The notes: generated by a model not told the origin, from the letters alone. A DNA stretch of 64,000 bases from Tilletia caries (GCA_032718865.1 JALUTQ010000007.1:620001-684000); one strand, 5' to 3'. Positions 20,589 through 32,892 are shown, counted from the first letter of the stretch. Numbers and translations are program-made.

Positions 20589-21450
20589 GAGCAACCTGTG
20601 GGAACTGAGACGAAGACTGAAAAACACAGGCGCGTGGGTTCGTACTTCGTTCCTCGTTCCTCGTTCCCCTCCACCCGCAACTGACACCTTGTTTATTCGC
20701 GTTCGTTATTGATTGCTGCTTCGTTCGCGCGCGCCAAGAGCAACACACGCACTGCGCCAGTGTCCTACTGTCCTGTCAATCCGCGCTATGACTTCATCCG
20801 CGACGTTGGCCTCGTCACCGTGCAGGAACGATCAAAAGGAACTTCCACCGCCCACCCTCAACGATCTCCCTCATCTTCTCTCTCACCCTCGCTCTGACCC
20901 CGCTCTGGCGGCGATGTTGACGCTCTCCACTCCGACTCACACTGAAGAACAATAATGAATCGGAGCTGGGCGAAGCCGTGCGCAGACCTCTCCAGTGGGC
21001 AGTGCATCGTCGTGATTCTCGGCTGCCCATAATCAGGAATAACTGATCGATTCAGGACTCTGTCTCGGCGTCTGTTCTTGCACAGCAGCGACCAGCGTTC
21101 CCAATGACGTCCCGAGACCTGCCGATAGCGCGATCGAAGATTCCTGGATCGTGCTGAGCCCTATTCCCTCCCTGGCCCTGCGTTGTCGCCCACACCCTCT
21201 TCAGAGTTCAGAGTTCAGAAACGACGACGATGACGACGATGCCCAAGTCGATGTGTGAGACTGGGAGAAATTGAAAGAGGGTCGCAGATGATGCGGGTGC
21301 GCTTCTTCAGATTACTATTGATTATCTTTGCAGCAGAAGCTGAGAGAGGCAGCAGGGGGAGCGGTGGATGGAAAGGCCCAAGATGGTGAAGACGAGTCGA
21401 AGTGAAAGGAAAAAAAAAAGGAGGAAAGCCCCCTCGCGGCGCTCAGGCGC
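20589..21450. other. Intergenic: tetraspan promoter and SUMO protease 3' region
   Basis: No gene recognised. Short open stretches here lack family signal or codon bias. Contains a CGTTCCTCGTTCCTCGTTCC triplication near 20649-20668. Confidence 0.4.
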
Positions 21451-24400
21451 TCAGGGTTCCAACAGCTCAGCCCGACCGAGCTCGTACACCATCCGTCGGC
21501 GCAGGTACGGCATATCATCCTGCGAGAAGTTCCACATCTCCAGATCATCCTCATCATCCTCCTCGTCCCCCTCATCACTCTCACCATCCCCGCCTCCGTG
21601 GCCGCCACCGGGCACCGCCGGCTTGAACACATACGCCGGCTTCGAAGGGTACGCCGTCCGCGGATCGCGCCGACTAAGCTGTTCCAGCGTCTGCGACGCG
21701 AACACCCCACAATCGAACCCATTCAGCTGATGCGGGCTCTCCTTTGAGTGGTACTCCGTCCAGCCACTGAGGTCCATCTCCTGCTTGTACACCGCCTTGT
21801 GCTCCTCGAGCAGGTACTGCCGCACCGTCTTGAAGAAGGTGTCGGAGCGGGTGAAGCCGGCCATCGAGTCGTAGTACTCGAATCGTTTCTTGCGGAAGTT
21901 GATCGCGCCGCAGGTCCAATGCGAGTTGCCGCAGTTCTTCGGGAGGAGCACGATATCCTTCTCGAAGAGGTTCACCCCTTTCTGCAAAGTTCGCAAGAGA
22001 GAGATCACCGTTTGCGAGAAGGAAAGGAAAAAAGTATGGTCAGTGGAACTGAAATACTACCACGAAATCGGAGGGCACACAATGGAACTCACCCTCCCCG
22101 TCCACCGCGCAACACCCTTATGCCCATCCCTCTCATACTTCCCCAAGAAATGACTCGTAAAAAAATGCGCATTCCAATACGAATGCCACCTCCGCACCTC
22201 CTCATCGTTCCTCGGGTCATTCCTCCCCTGCGCCGCAAGCCGCTTCCGCTCCGCCACCGCCCGCTCAGAACGCTTGATCATCAGATAGCCGTACATGTTG
22301 ATCGACTCGTCGTTCAGCCAGGTGCCGGGCTTGAGGCACGCGATGTCATGGTCGGACACGCTCGCGCCGGGGAACTCCTTGATGATGCCCCGCAGTTTGA
22401 AGATCTGCTCGACGGCTTCCTTCTGTTCAGGAGTCAGTGTCGCAGGAAGCTGGAGAAGAGGGGACGACGAGGAATTCAACATGATGTGAGCCCCTCAAGC
22501 ACCTTTCTTTGTACGCCTGAAATAGCAGCTGAGTGGGGAAAAAAAAAAACATACCGGTGGTCTCCCAAGCACACCCCGAACCAGAATACTGCGTCTCCGA
22601 TTATCCTTCCGCAGTCTCTCGTAATGCTTCAACTTGTGCTGCGAGATCGGGATCCGCTGTCTCTGGGCCGACAGAGCCCGAGCCCGGAGTGCCTTCATGA
22701 ACTCCTCCATGTAGTGCTGCAGTCATCCACGACGAAAAGTAGAAGATTAGATCAGCACATTACTTGTCCCCAGCCGGAAAAGAAGCAAGCGAACTCACCT
22801 CATCGCTCTTCTGAGGCAGGCTCCTGGTCGCCTCGGATTCATCCGCCTTCATCTGCTTCAGACCCTTCATCGCCAACCCCACGAAGTCCTCCATCTTCAA
22901 CTTCGAGTTCTCTGCCAACAAGAAAAATTGGAGGGAAGAAAAATATGGTCAGCACGAAGTTTTCAATCCTTGCGAAGGCCATCAATCAACAAACATACCT
23001 CTCCGCATAGCTTCATAATGCTTCGCCATAAGCTTCTTCAACTGCTTCTCCCGCTGCGCAGCAATCTTGTGCTTGTAGTCATCATGCCCCATCGGCATCA
23101 ACGAGCCAACCCCACTGACCCTCCCCACCATCGCACCAGACTTGCGCCCCGCGGACCCATTTAAACTGCCCCGAGTCGGGTTCCCACCAGCACCAGCGGC
23201 AGTAGACCCGAGCGAGTTCCGCCCCGCCCGACGTTTGGGCATAATGGGCGATCGAGCCGCCGAGCCCGCGTAGTCCGCGTCGAAAGTGAGAGCTCGGGGC
23301 GTCTGGGCGTACGTAGGCGTCCTCGACCCCGACGGCGCTGAGATGTACGACCACGGCTGGGCCCCGAATGCAGTCTGTGTCGGCGGCATGAACAGCGGGT
23401 TCGACGTCTGCCCACCCAACCGCTGTTGCATAGAATACTCCTCCTCCTCCTGCTCCTCTACTTCTTCTTCTTCGTCCGGCATGCCCGCCGCGGCATAAGC
23501 AATCCGCCGTGCACGCCGACTCGAGGCTCGACCCGTATTCCGCTCCAGATTCCGATCCAAGGGAAGGAACTCCCCCCGATTCACCCGTTCCCGCATCTCC
23601 GCCTCCCGCCGCGCATCCTCAAGCGCACGCTCGCTCGTCGTGCCCGTCAGCGGACCAAACACAAATGCAGATGGCTGCGTCTGCTGCTGCAGTTGATGCT
23701 GAGTCCCAGCTTGGTCCGAGTCGTCCTCCGGACCAGGACTGACATCGGGCGAGAGGGCCAGTGTCATCCGGGACCGCGGGGTGAGTGGGCCCTGCTGGGC
23801 TTGGGCCTGGGCGAGAGTGGAAAGCCGCTGACTCGCCTGCGGCGTACTCAGCCTCGTCTGACGCGATCCAATCGTATACGAATTCCCATTCCTAGCCACA
23901 CGCTCCTTCCCACCGCCGTTCGGGACTGCGCTACCATTCTCGTCATCGGACGCGGTCATGTCGATGACCTCTCGCCCGTCAGGTGCGCTGCGGATCGAGT
24001 CCAGATTGTCGCCGGTGTGAGAGTGGGAGTGGGAGCGGGCGTTCGGGTCCGAGAGACCGAACGTCTGGTTCTCCTTCTCCTCATCTCCAAGCGGGGAATT
24101 CGTAGCCAAGCGACCATTCTCGACGGGCAGCGAGGGGTACAAATTCCTATAGTCAATAGCAGGTACCATGATCTCATCCTCCGCGTCCTCGTCCTCGACC
24201 GCAAAGACGGCACCAGCAGGACCGGCAGCGACAGAGGACGTCGTCGCTTGCAGGAACCCACCATCCCGCGCAGAAGAAGGCTGATCGTCAGCTGCCATCA
24301 AGCTGTCGTCAAAGACCTGCAACGGCTCATATATCGACCGCTGCTGCTGCTGCAGCCCGCTCTCCACAGCTCGAGCCTTGCCCTTGCCCTTATCCACCGC

Positions 24401-27400
24401 CGCCGCCGCCGCCGCCGCCGTAGTCGACAGCCGTGAAGCCGACGACAAAGCGAGCAAGTCCTCGTTGTTCGGCATGGGAAGATTCAGCGCTGGGACGACG
24501 GGGAAGATCGGGAGCGAGAACGCAATGGCAGAAGGGTCCACCGTCACACTCTGCGAAGGGACCTGCTCCATCTCAAAGCCGGGCTCGTCGCTGATGATCT
24601 GCATCCGATCGTCCGTCGCGCCCTGGTCGTCTCCAAGTTGTGGTGACACACTAGTCGTCCCCTCCTGCCTCTCTTGGATAGGGAAGTCAAAGAGGTCGTC
24701 CATCAGAGCATCCGTTTGCCGATTTTTTAACTCTTCATCTTCAGCTTCGTCTTGTGCGGGATTCGGCTCTTCGATCGCCGGTGGTGGAGCGTCGATTCTC
24801 AGTTCACCCGGATGCTCCGCTGCCACGGCTTGCAGAATGACAGCGACATCAGCGTCCGTCAAACCGGTGACCTCTTCCGTTCGCGGGAGCGAAGCCGGGC
24901 GTTCTTCTTCTCCGTCCTCTCCTTCAGGCAGCGTCACAACGACGTCTTCCTCCGGCTCAACAGCCTGACCCTCGCCACGCGTAACAGCAGATGATCCAAC
25001 GACCTCAGCAGAGCCAGCCCCATCATCCCGAGCCGCCTCCATGAGCGCAGTGAGCTTCTCGTCCTCCTCCCGCTGCTTCTGTTTCTGTTTCTGCTTCCGC
25101 TCCGCCCGCGCCCTACGCTGCTGAATCGCGCTCGCGCGCGAACCGAGCTCATCCTCTTCGCTAGTGGACGATGCAGGCGACGACGTAGAAGTTGAGACTT
25201 TGAGTGAGTCGGGTTGGCCTGCTGTGGACGAGTCGTTGGTCGCCGACGTAGCCTCTTGCGTCGTCTTTGGCTGGACGAACTCGAGAGAGGACGTGGGCGG
25301 AGTAGACTCGAGCGGGCTGAATTCATCAGCTTGAATGTCTGCTGGGTTGGGCAGGGAGTCCTGTGTTGAGTTGAAGATCGGCACTCCCACCGCAGTCGGA
25401 GCGCTCGAGACCGTCTCCGCCTGGCTGTGTTCGATGACCTCCCCATCGTCCAACCGAATCCGATCCTCATTCCCTTGCGAAAGATCAGCACCGACGTGAG
25501 CAAGAGGCACAGAAACTTCCTCCAACTCAGGAACGACAGCAACCGGCTCCGCCTCTGCCTCAACCTCAGTTCCAGCCTCAGCAGGAACAGTAACCGCACC
25601 ATCCCCCAACCGAATCCGTTCCTCACCGCCTAGCAACAAATCAACCCCCTCCCGCCCAAGCCCCAGCTCTACCTCATCCACAGCATCAGGAACCTCCAAA
25701 ACCACTTCTTCCTCCCGCCGCCCAACAACAACAACCACCTCCTCCTCCTCGCGCCCCCTCGACGGGCCAACAGCCCCAATCCGCTCCCCCTCACCATCGT
25801 CCGTCGGCAAGTGGATGCCGGAAGGGATCCCACCGCCGTTCGCAGCTTCGGCGATGAAGGCGTCCGCTTCGGCTTGGCGCGCGGACGTGCTGCCAGGTGG
25901 GAGCAGGCTGTCGTATGACGGACCGCCGCCGCTGTTGAGGACCGGTTCGGGCCAGCGTGTTGAGAGCACTTCTGGGTTCTTGGAAGGTACGGTGGGGAGT
26001 TGGACCGGGCCTCGTTCTTCTGCTGGGGATGATGATGCTTCTTCTTGGTTTGGAGCGACTGGGGATTCTGCTGGTACGGGCGTCGGCGTTTTGGCTTTCA
26101 TCGCAGCTTCTGGCTCCGTGGACAAGTTTGGCCGCTCTCGAACGAGCGCAGGTACCTGTTCTGCTTTCTCCTGAACAGGCACAGCGACGGGAACGCTCTC
26201 GTCTTCGCGCTCCTCTTCCTTGGCAACCTCCTCCTCTTCTTGGGCCGGGACGGGGAGCTCGTACGCGCCTGCGCCCACCGCAGCCTCAGGCGAGTCCTCC
26301 TTCTCCCTCGGGGAGTTGCGATCAGTAAATTCTGTGGCGACGACAGGCCCCTGCCTCGTACCGTCCGCCGCACCATCCACCATCTCCGAATCCGAGTCCG
26401 CCTCCCGCTCCTTGCCCTTCCCTTTCCCCTTCTCCTTTTTACCCTTCCCCATGCTCGCCCGCTTATTCTTAGCCTTCCGCAGTGCGACAGCCGATATCGG
26501 CACCGGCTCCGGCTCAGTGGAAGCGCTCGGACTAGCTGCTTCCCGTGACGCGGTGGCAGCGTTACGACGCTCGCGGCGGCGAGCGGAGGAGGAGGGGGGA
26601 GTGGAAGTGGAGCCCACCCGCGCGTTCTCCTCCTGAACGTCCTCCGCTGTTGTCTTCTTCGTATCCACGTCATCCAGGACCGATCGCTCGCTGGACGCCG
26701 CTGGCTGCTCAGCTTCTTCTTCTTCTTCTTCCTCCTCCTGCTCCTCCACCTTGGCACTCTTGCGTCGAGCAGCCCGGCGCTTCCTCGCCTTCTTACTCTT
26801 CGAGGGAGGCGTCGGCGATTCCGGCTGGTCTGATGTGACCTTGTGGAGGGATTTGGAAGGGGACAGCGCGAGGGCTGATACTTCCGCCTGATCTTCGTCT
26901 TCATCGCTCGCCGCCCCTTGCTCCTCGTCCTGCTCCTGCTCCTCCTCTTCATCTTTAACCGCAGATAACGAGCCCGACGGCCCTTCCTCCGCAGCCTCCG
27001 ACCTAGGTTCCTCGTTCTCCAGCGACTCGGGCTCAGGCTCTGTTTCGACAGTTTGCGATCGTCGCGTACGCATCGAGCTCCGAGCGCGTGCATCGGCAGA
27101 ACCGACGCCGATCTTGCGTCCGTGGCCGTACAAGCGCTTGGGACGGATGGATCCGGGCAGAACGAGCTCGGACCGCGTCGCGAGCATGTCAGGTAAAGTT
27201 TCGAACGAGTGCTGCTCATCTGGCGCGCTTGCGCTTGCGTTCGCGTTGCTGTTTTCGTGCTCGGGCTCGCGTGTCGGGGTAGAATCTGAGGGTAGAGCAA
27301 TCGGGCGATGAGCAATGAAAATCGAGGTTCGTTCAAACCAAAAAAAAATGAGAATGGAACTCACCACTGCCCTCTTCCTCCGCTTCATCCTCATCTTCCT

Positions 27401-28619
27401 TCGCCTTGCCCTTCGCTTGAGATTCTTCAGCATCACTGAGGGTTACCTCATCTCCTGCCAATCTCGCACTGCGCCGTTTACTCGCGGGACTGTCCTCCTG
27501 CGAGGCCTCCTGGACCGCGATGCGCCTGGCCAGCGCGCGTGTCACAGGCGGGGACGAAGAAGGTGCTTTCACCTCCTCCTCCTCTTCCGGCTCGTCTTCC
27601 CCTTCCGCTTCCGCATCAGATTCAGCAGCATTCCGTCCCTCCTTCCCTCCCACCTGCCGTCCAACGGAGGAAGCCCTGCGCTTGCCCTTACTAGCAACCC
27701 CCGCACTGCGACTGCGAGCCCGTCGACGCGACGACGAGCCCTCGCCCACCGCGGTACCATGATGCGAGCCAGAGTAGAAGATGTGTGACGAGTCCTCGGG
27801 GGCCATGGCCATCATGCCTGAGCGGAGCCGTTTGGTCGGGGTTCCCAACGCGAGCTCGGAGGGCGGGTGGGTGAGACTGTCGAAGGAGAAGGAGGCTTCG
27901 CCGAGATGCTGACTGTCGTCGTCCTCCTCGTCGGCCTCGGGTTCGGAGTCTTCTACTTTTTCGGACGCGGCTGTTGGGGAGGTGATGAGGGCGGGGTGTG
28001 GGGTGATGCGGGATCGCTGGCGTCTTCTGTGGGGTGCCGCCGCCGCCGCCAGGATCTCGTCGGCGAAGGATTCGCGTGCCTGCTCCTGAGTCGCAAAAGG
28101 TTCTGGTTGGTCCACAGGCATGGCGTCGGTTTGATGGATTTGTGATGTGCTTGCTTCGTTCCCGTCTGATTGTGGTTGGAATCGCTTGGGGGCGGGGGCG
28201 ACTCCTGGGAAGGAGGAGTCGGCAAGCTGGCTGGGGTCTGTGGGTGTGACGGCGTTTATGGCTCTGCGGAAGGGGGTGTCTTGATTCCTGACGAGAGCCA
28301 GAAGCGCGGCTGAATCGGTGCGATTGATAGAATCGTCGTTGTGGCGGGCAGCAGAGGACGAAGACGCGGAGCCGGATGGGATCTGCGCTTCGTTGTGGGA
28401 TACCTTGCGCTTCTTCGCCTTGGGTGCGATGAAGGAGGTGAAGCGACTGAGTATACCTTTGCGTGGGCGTGCGAGGGCTTCTTGACCGTCTTCGTCTCGA
28501 TCCGGACCCCCTTCTTGCTGTGCTCCTTTGGATCGTTTCTTGCTTGGTTGACCGTGCTCGTCGGCAAGGGAGGGTGCTTTGCTCGCTGTTGATGCTTGCC
28601 TGGAGCGCTTCTTGGGCAT
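21451..28619 (-). CDS. ULP1: Giant Ulp1-type SUMO protease (peptidase C48)
   Basis: Cysteine protease that matures SUMO and removes it from targets. Exons: 28619-27365, 27285-22999, 22911-22799, 22716-22555, 22449-22093 and 21981-21451. These join in frame to 2234 aa, about three times the usual Ulp1 length. The C-terminal catalytic domain (about residues 1950-2234) is complete: WLNDESIN entry motif, WNAHFFTSHF, catalytic His in SHWTC (about 2079), Asp in YYDS (about 2096), Gln in QLNGFDCG (about 2143) and Cys (about 2149). The first ~1860 residues are predicted disordered: Ser/Glu/Arg-rich with several NLS-like runs (KKRSRQ, PKAKKRKV) and probable SUMO-interacting motifs (VVVVV then acidic near 937; VVVTLPEGEDGEE near 1199; VIDMTASDDE near 1527). 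A short acidic linker interrupts the catalytic end (GDGESDEGDEEDDEDD). Confidence 0.85.
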
Positions 28620-29268
28620 GATGCCTGCTTTTTTCTTCCCGTTCTGTAGAGATTTCTTGCGCGTTTCGATGGTGCCAGCGGGAGGGCCAGACGTGAGCAG
28701 TTCAGAGACGCGTCGAAGTGCTGTTGGATGTGCGCCTGGGATCGTTCTCTGAATGAATCAATCCGCCTCGTGGCTGGATGCGCGCGCGTGGCGGTCTTGT
28801 CTCGGCGCGTTCACGGGGGGGCCAACACGGGAGGACTGAGGAGAAGCGGGCTGCAGGAGTTGTTTCGCTGTGTAACGAAGTCAGGCAGCAGGCAGCAGCA
28901 GGTCGACTGGCTGGCCGTCTGTGTTGCTCGCGCTTCTCATCGAGAACGAGCTCATATTTCTTTCTCGGCCGAGACGCTGCCACGTGGTGCTGACAGCTCA
29001 GCAGTCAGCACGTGGCTTTCCCGGCCAGCTTCGGACACCTTCTCGCCTTGACCGCGATTATTCATTCACAAGGATCAAGTCGACCGCACATAAATGTGCG
29101 GCCGCAAAGCCATGTTTATAGTTGAGACTCATGACTTGTTATGACATTATTCGGGCGAGTGTCACAGCTCTCAGGAGAAGTGAATTTTCCGCAACTGAGG
29201 GAATGAAGAGGTGATTGGGACATGGGATGAGTGAGCGGTAGAAATCAGATTGTTCATGGTTCATTTTT
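28620..29268. other. SUMO protease promoter and spacer with inverted E-box repeat
   Basis: No gene seen. At 28980-29015, CCACGTGGTGCTGAC faces GTCAGCACGTGG across a 9-nt spacer, giving two CACGTG (bHLH-type) sites in an imperfect palindrome. No TATA box recognised. Confidence 0.45.
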
Positions 29269-29910
29269 CTAAAGTGATACAGTATTGGTGCCCATGGCGA
29301 CGTCCTTCTCGAGGCCTTTACCGGTGACGTCCTGGTGCGCGACGGCTGAGGTGTTGATGCCAGAGGAGGGTACGGACGGTGCGTGGAGACGCGGAGGTCC
29401 GTCGGCGTCGAGGAGCGAGGCGTTACCAGTATGATCGGCGAGCGAAATGAGAGCGGTCGAGCCAGACTGGCCGACGGTGAAGACGATGTGTGGGAGGGTC
29501 TGGGAGGGGGCACCGTTGGGGACAACAGTGGCGTTGGTGTTGGGCTTGACGGTGGTGGTGGAGCTGTCGGGGAGTGCGTTCTTGGTAGGAGGAGTGACGT
29601 TGATGGCCTTGAGGTCAGGATGCTGAAGGTAATCTTGGTTGAGTCGGCAATGGAGACGATGGCCTGGATGGGAACGCGTTCTCCTGTCAGAAGACGCTTC
29701 AGAGAGTGATCGCAGCCAATTGCGCTACAGGCGGGAAATAGGAAAGAGGGGGGCAAGGTCGTCAGCAATCCGAAGCGCAGAACCAACCGGGCAGCTCGGG
29801 TTTCCGCTACACATACCGTGTCACCAGTGTCCTTCTTCAACGCGACTGTATATTCGCATGCACCACACCGGCCCCCGCCACCGCCGTCGCCACCGCCGGC
29901 CCCACCGACG
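29269..29910 (-). CDS. Unrecognised coding segment (partial or broken)
   Basis: A Gly-rich stretch leads into CGACEYTVALKKDTGDT, which splices (GTATGT donor near 29821, TAG acceptor near 29727) into AIGCDHSLKRLLTGERVPIQ and AIVSIADSTKIT. The next frame then continues as LQHPDLKAINVTPPTK to a TAG at 29269. The join at KIT/LQHPD needs a one-base shift or an unseen small intron. Codon use and lack of stops suggest a real gene or recent pseudogene. The N-x-S/T sequons and the two cysteines would fit a secreted or surface protein. I do not recognise the family, and no convincing start codon is visible. Confidence 0.4.
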
Positions 29911-31811
29911 AAAACACAGAATTACTACTAGCCGCGTCCGGGTGGAGATCTGCCCTTGCCGCCGCCGCCGCAGCAGCCTGCAGACTTGCAGTTGGCGGCG
30001 GTCCAGAGACGAACGAGGCCCGACGCGCCGCGGACGAGCTGACGAACGACGGCGGTGATGGGGTTGGCGAGCGTGCACGGGCCTGGTGATGATGCGGTGG
30101 AGGAGGCGAGCGTTGGGAGGGTGGTGGTGGTTGTTGTGGGTGTGGAGCTGGGAAGCGGGCGTCGTCGTGGTCAGCTTGACTGCGCATGGATGGGGGTGGT
30201 GGGAAGACTGGTGAGCGATTGAGGGGCGGTGATCGACTTCTGGAGGCACATATCGAACAGGGGTCAGCATGAGGGAGAGTCTCAATCCTCAGGAATGATG
30301 ATCCGAAAAACAAAACTCACGAGCTAGCATGCGGATCCCTCTTCACGCCCCACTGTCGCATCGGCGCCGCCCCATGCGGATGAGGTGGCGACGATCCACC
30401 GGCACTCGACCGCCCCCATCGTCTCCCACCAGCACCAGGCCACCAGCAGCACCCGTCAGACCACCGCCGAGGCCCAGCCCACCGGAGGGAGGACCCGGAA
30501 GCCCACCCACGCGCATGGAGATGCCCGAAACGGAACCCGTGCCGGAGCCGGACTACATACGATCCCTTCCGTCCCTCTCCCGATCCCTTTCCCTTTCCCT
30601 GTCCCTCTCGCGCTCGCGATCAGGTCCAACACTAGCCCCTCGCGAGCTAATCGGCGAGCGACCAGGAGGCGGCCCCGCACCACTCATCTTCCCCCCACCC
30701 CCACCCGCGCCAAACGGAGCAGCCGAGTACGGCGGATGATAATGATGATGACCACCAAACCCGGACGACGACGGCGGCGGACTGCGAGATCGACCGCGAG
30801 GTGACCTCGCAGCAGCAGCGCGCGAACTGGCCGAGGGAGGTCCGGCAACCCAGGAACTTCCCCCACCGCCTCCTATACCCGTCTCCGAGCCGCCGAAGTC
30901 CTTCAAGGAGGCAGGCGGGGGTGGGAAGGAGCGCCGTCCGCCGAAGCCGAGAGATGGTGTGCCCGGTCCTCCTGGGCCGGAGGGGGGAGGTGGACCCGAC
31001 CCGCTACCGCTGTTGAGTTGGGGAGGAGGCGGACCTCGGCCTGACGGGGAACGCGAGCGTCGTCGGAGTAGTGGTGGACGGAAGGACCTCCGCCTCCCCC
31101 GCCCGCACTGCCGACCCAAGAACTCGACGTCCCCCGACCACGAGGTGAATCCGCCCAGCCTCCCCTGGGCTGTGGTCCCGCTCCCGCTCCCACTGCTCCC
31201 GGTGCGCCGGGCCCAACGGCCCGCCCCGGCCCACGAGGCTCCAACGCCGTTCCCGGGAGGACATCCCGGCCATACCGCTGCTGTGCCCGGATGGCATCGA
31301 TGTCTTCTACGCTGAGGTCTCGCTCGAGTCCTCGTTCCTGTGGTGGGGGACGGTCGCGGTCGCGGAAGGAGGAGGTGGACGTGGAGGAAGGGGGTTCGCC
31401 CCAAGTTGAAGGTGCTGGCGGACCTCGTCTTCGGATTGGCGGTTGTGGTTGTGGTTGTGATGGAGGCGGTGCATCTACACTGCTACCATCCACACCTCCT
31501 CCTCCTCCTCCCCCCGCCGGTCTCGAAGACCGTCGTGCCTTGTCCTTTTCCCCTTCAGGTACAAGATTCCGAGTAGGAACAGGCAGAGCAAATATAACAG
31601 CAGCGACAGCTGCAGCAGAAAGCGCGGCCAGCTCCTCCGCTGAGGCTTTTGGTGCTTGGTCTCCAGCGTGTATGTCTGGTTGCGGATGGCGGAGGTCCGG
31701 CGGTGGTGGCTGTGGAAGGGCTGGGCATGGCGGGTGATGGGAAGGTGGATGCGGAGGTGGAGAGGGCTGGGGAAAGGCGTGCTGCGAGTGGAATGGCGGG
31801 TGTCGCAAGCT
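29837..31811 (-). pseudogene. Pro/Gly/RS-rich reading frame, frameshifted
   Basis: Low-complexity frame on the minus strand with three blocks in different phases. Block one (31811 to about 31060) includes APKASAEELAALSAAAVAAV and LERDLSVEDIDAIRAQQRYG. Block two (about 31060-30553) has RRRSRSPSGRGPPPP and ends in a (DRERE) repeat. Block three runs through VKRDPHASS, a GTGAGT/CCAG intron (about 30320-30241) and RSPPLNRSPVFPPPP. The two phase changes (near 31060 and 30560) have no good splice sites. RS/RE dipeptides and Pro-rich stretches resemble RNA-processing proteins, but there is no domain. The upstream end is fused to a UDP-glucose dehydrogenase fragment, so its own start is missing. Confidence 0.4.
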
Positions 31812-32137
31812 TCCAATGAGCACGCGATCGGGATGCTTGAGAACGCTGATGGCAGTAACCTCGGCGAGGAACTCAGGGTTGGAGAGGATGTCGAATCGCA
31901 ATCCTTCGCGCGAGTTGGCTTCGAGGATCGGTCCGGCAAGGGACTGTTGACTTCTCGACGATGTATTGGAGGAGGTGGCAACGGCGGCAATGCGACGCGT
32001 GCAAGCCTCGACGTAGCTGCGAGAGAGTCATCAGAAAAGAGTGTCAGGACCCGTGCAACCTCGCGCGAGTGGCTGGAATGACGCGTCAGAAACTCACTGC
32101 AAATCGGCCGCGTAGCCTTTTCCGACACCGGACTTTA
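31812..32137 (-). pseudogene. UDP-glucose 6-dehydrogenase fragment
   Basis: An exon end KSGVGKGYAADLQ (to 32098), a GTGAGT..CGCAG intron, then YVEACTRRIAAVATS. Next comes a locally frameshifted stretch (the conserved YIVEKSTVPCR is present but one base out of frame), returning to ILEANSREGLRFDILSNPEF, LAEVTAISVLKHPDRVLIGS. These are hallmark UGDH segments (NAD-domain end and the EKSTVP and FDILSNPEFLAEGTA regions). Similarity starts abruptly near 32137 and stops at 31812, where the Pro-rich frame begins. Intact UGDH has about 460-500 residues; about 80 remain, with at least two indels and without the catalytic cysteine region. Confidence 0.75.
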
Positions 32138-32892
32138 ACCCCTAACCCATTGTGAGAGGTGTAGAGACGGCCCTGAGCAATGTCTGTCAGCCATACCCTG
32201 CGTTATTCGCAGCCGATGGCGAGCTTGATCCGGAGAGGCGAGGAACCGATGGGCGAGCGGCGAGCCTGTACCGGCAGGCGGCATGAGAAGGGAGCGATCT
32301 GGAAACGATGAGGAAGGACTGATGATGGCGTTAAACCATTGAGGATGCGGAAGGGTTAGCACGAAGATGTGTTGATGAAGACCCCCCCCCCCCTGTGAGA
32401 AAGCCCAGTCAGCGTCAACGTCATCATGGAAGAGCGAAGATATAGCTACACAGGGTCGCGAGTAAAGCCGTTTCCGGGTGTATGCAACGTGGCACAGCGC
32501 GAAAGCGACTTTCCGTTATAATGTTAAAGATTCGCCGGCGCTGTTGCCTGCCCACGATCCCGGGCGCGGACCTCGGTAACTGCTTGCGTGTGGTCGAAGG
32601 GCCAGGCACACGAGTCACGACGCGGACCGTGCGGGTTTGGAATGATCCCAGGGCCTTACCTTCCTTCCTGGGCGGGTTCCTTCGAGCTAGCAGGCGCGCT
32701 GGTTGCGGACACGATTCGGGACGACGGCGGCGAGGGGATCGTTCGTCCATCAAGTGCAGCATGCTCAATGTTGGACTGAGTGAAGGGATGCCCATAGCAT
32801 GAGAACATTACCCGCGCAGACCGGGTACTGATGTATCAGCCCATACTGTGATGTCTCTCCGCCGTTCGGGAGAGCGAGCGAGGGGAGGCCCA

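Noticed and set aside
20709..20955. Two short plus-strand frames in the tetraspan promoter region
   Set aside because: No family signal, no consistent codon bias; located upstream of a TATA box serving the minus-strand gene.
23426..24436. Arg/Leu-rich plus-strand frame inside the SUMO protease gene
   Set aside because: Shadow of exon 2 of the protease; Arg/Leu bias is the complement of its Glu/Ser-rich codons.
26098..27336. Arg-rich minus-strand frame overlapping SUMO protease exon 2
   Set aside because: Out-of-phase shadow of the same strand; the main frame is continuous and spliced on both sides.
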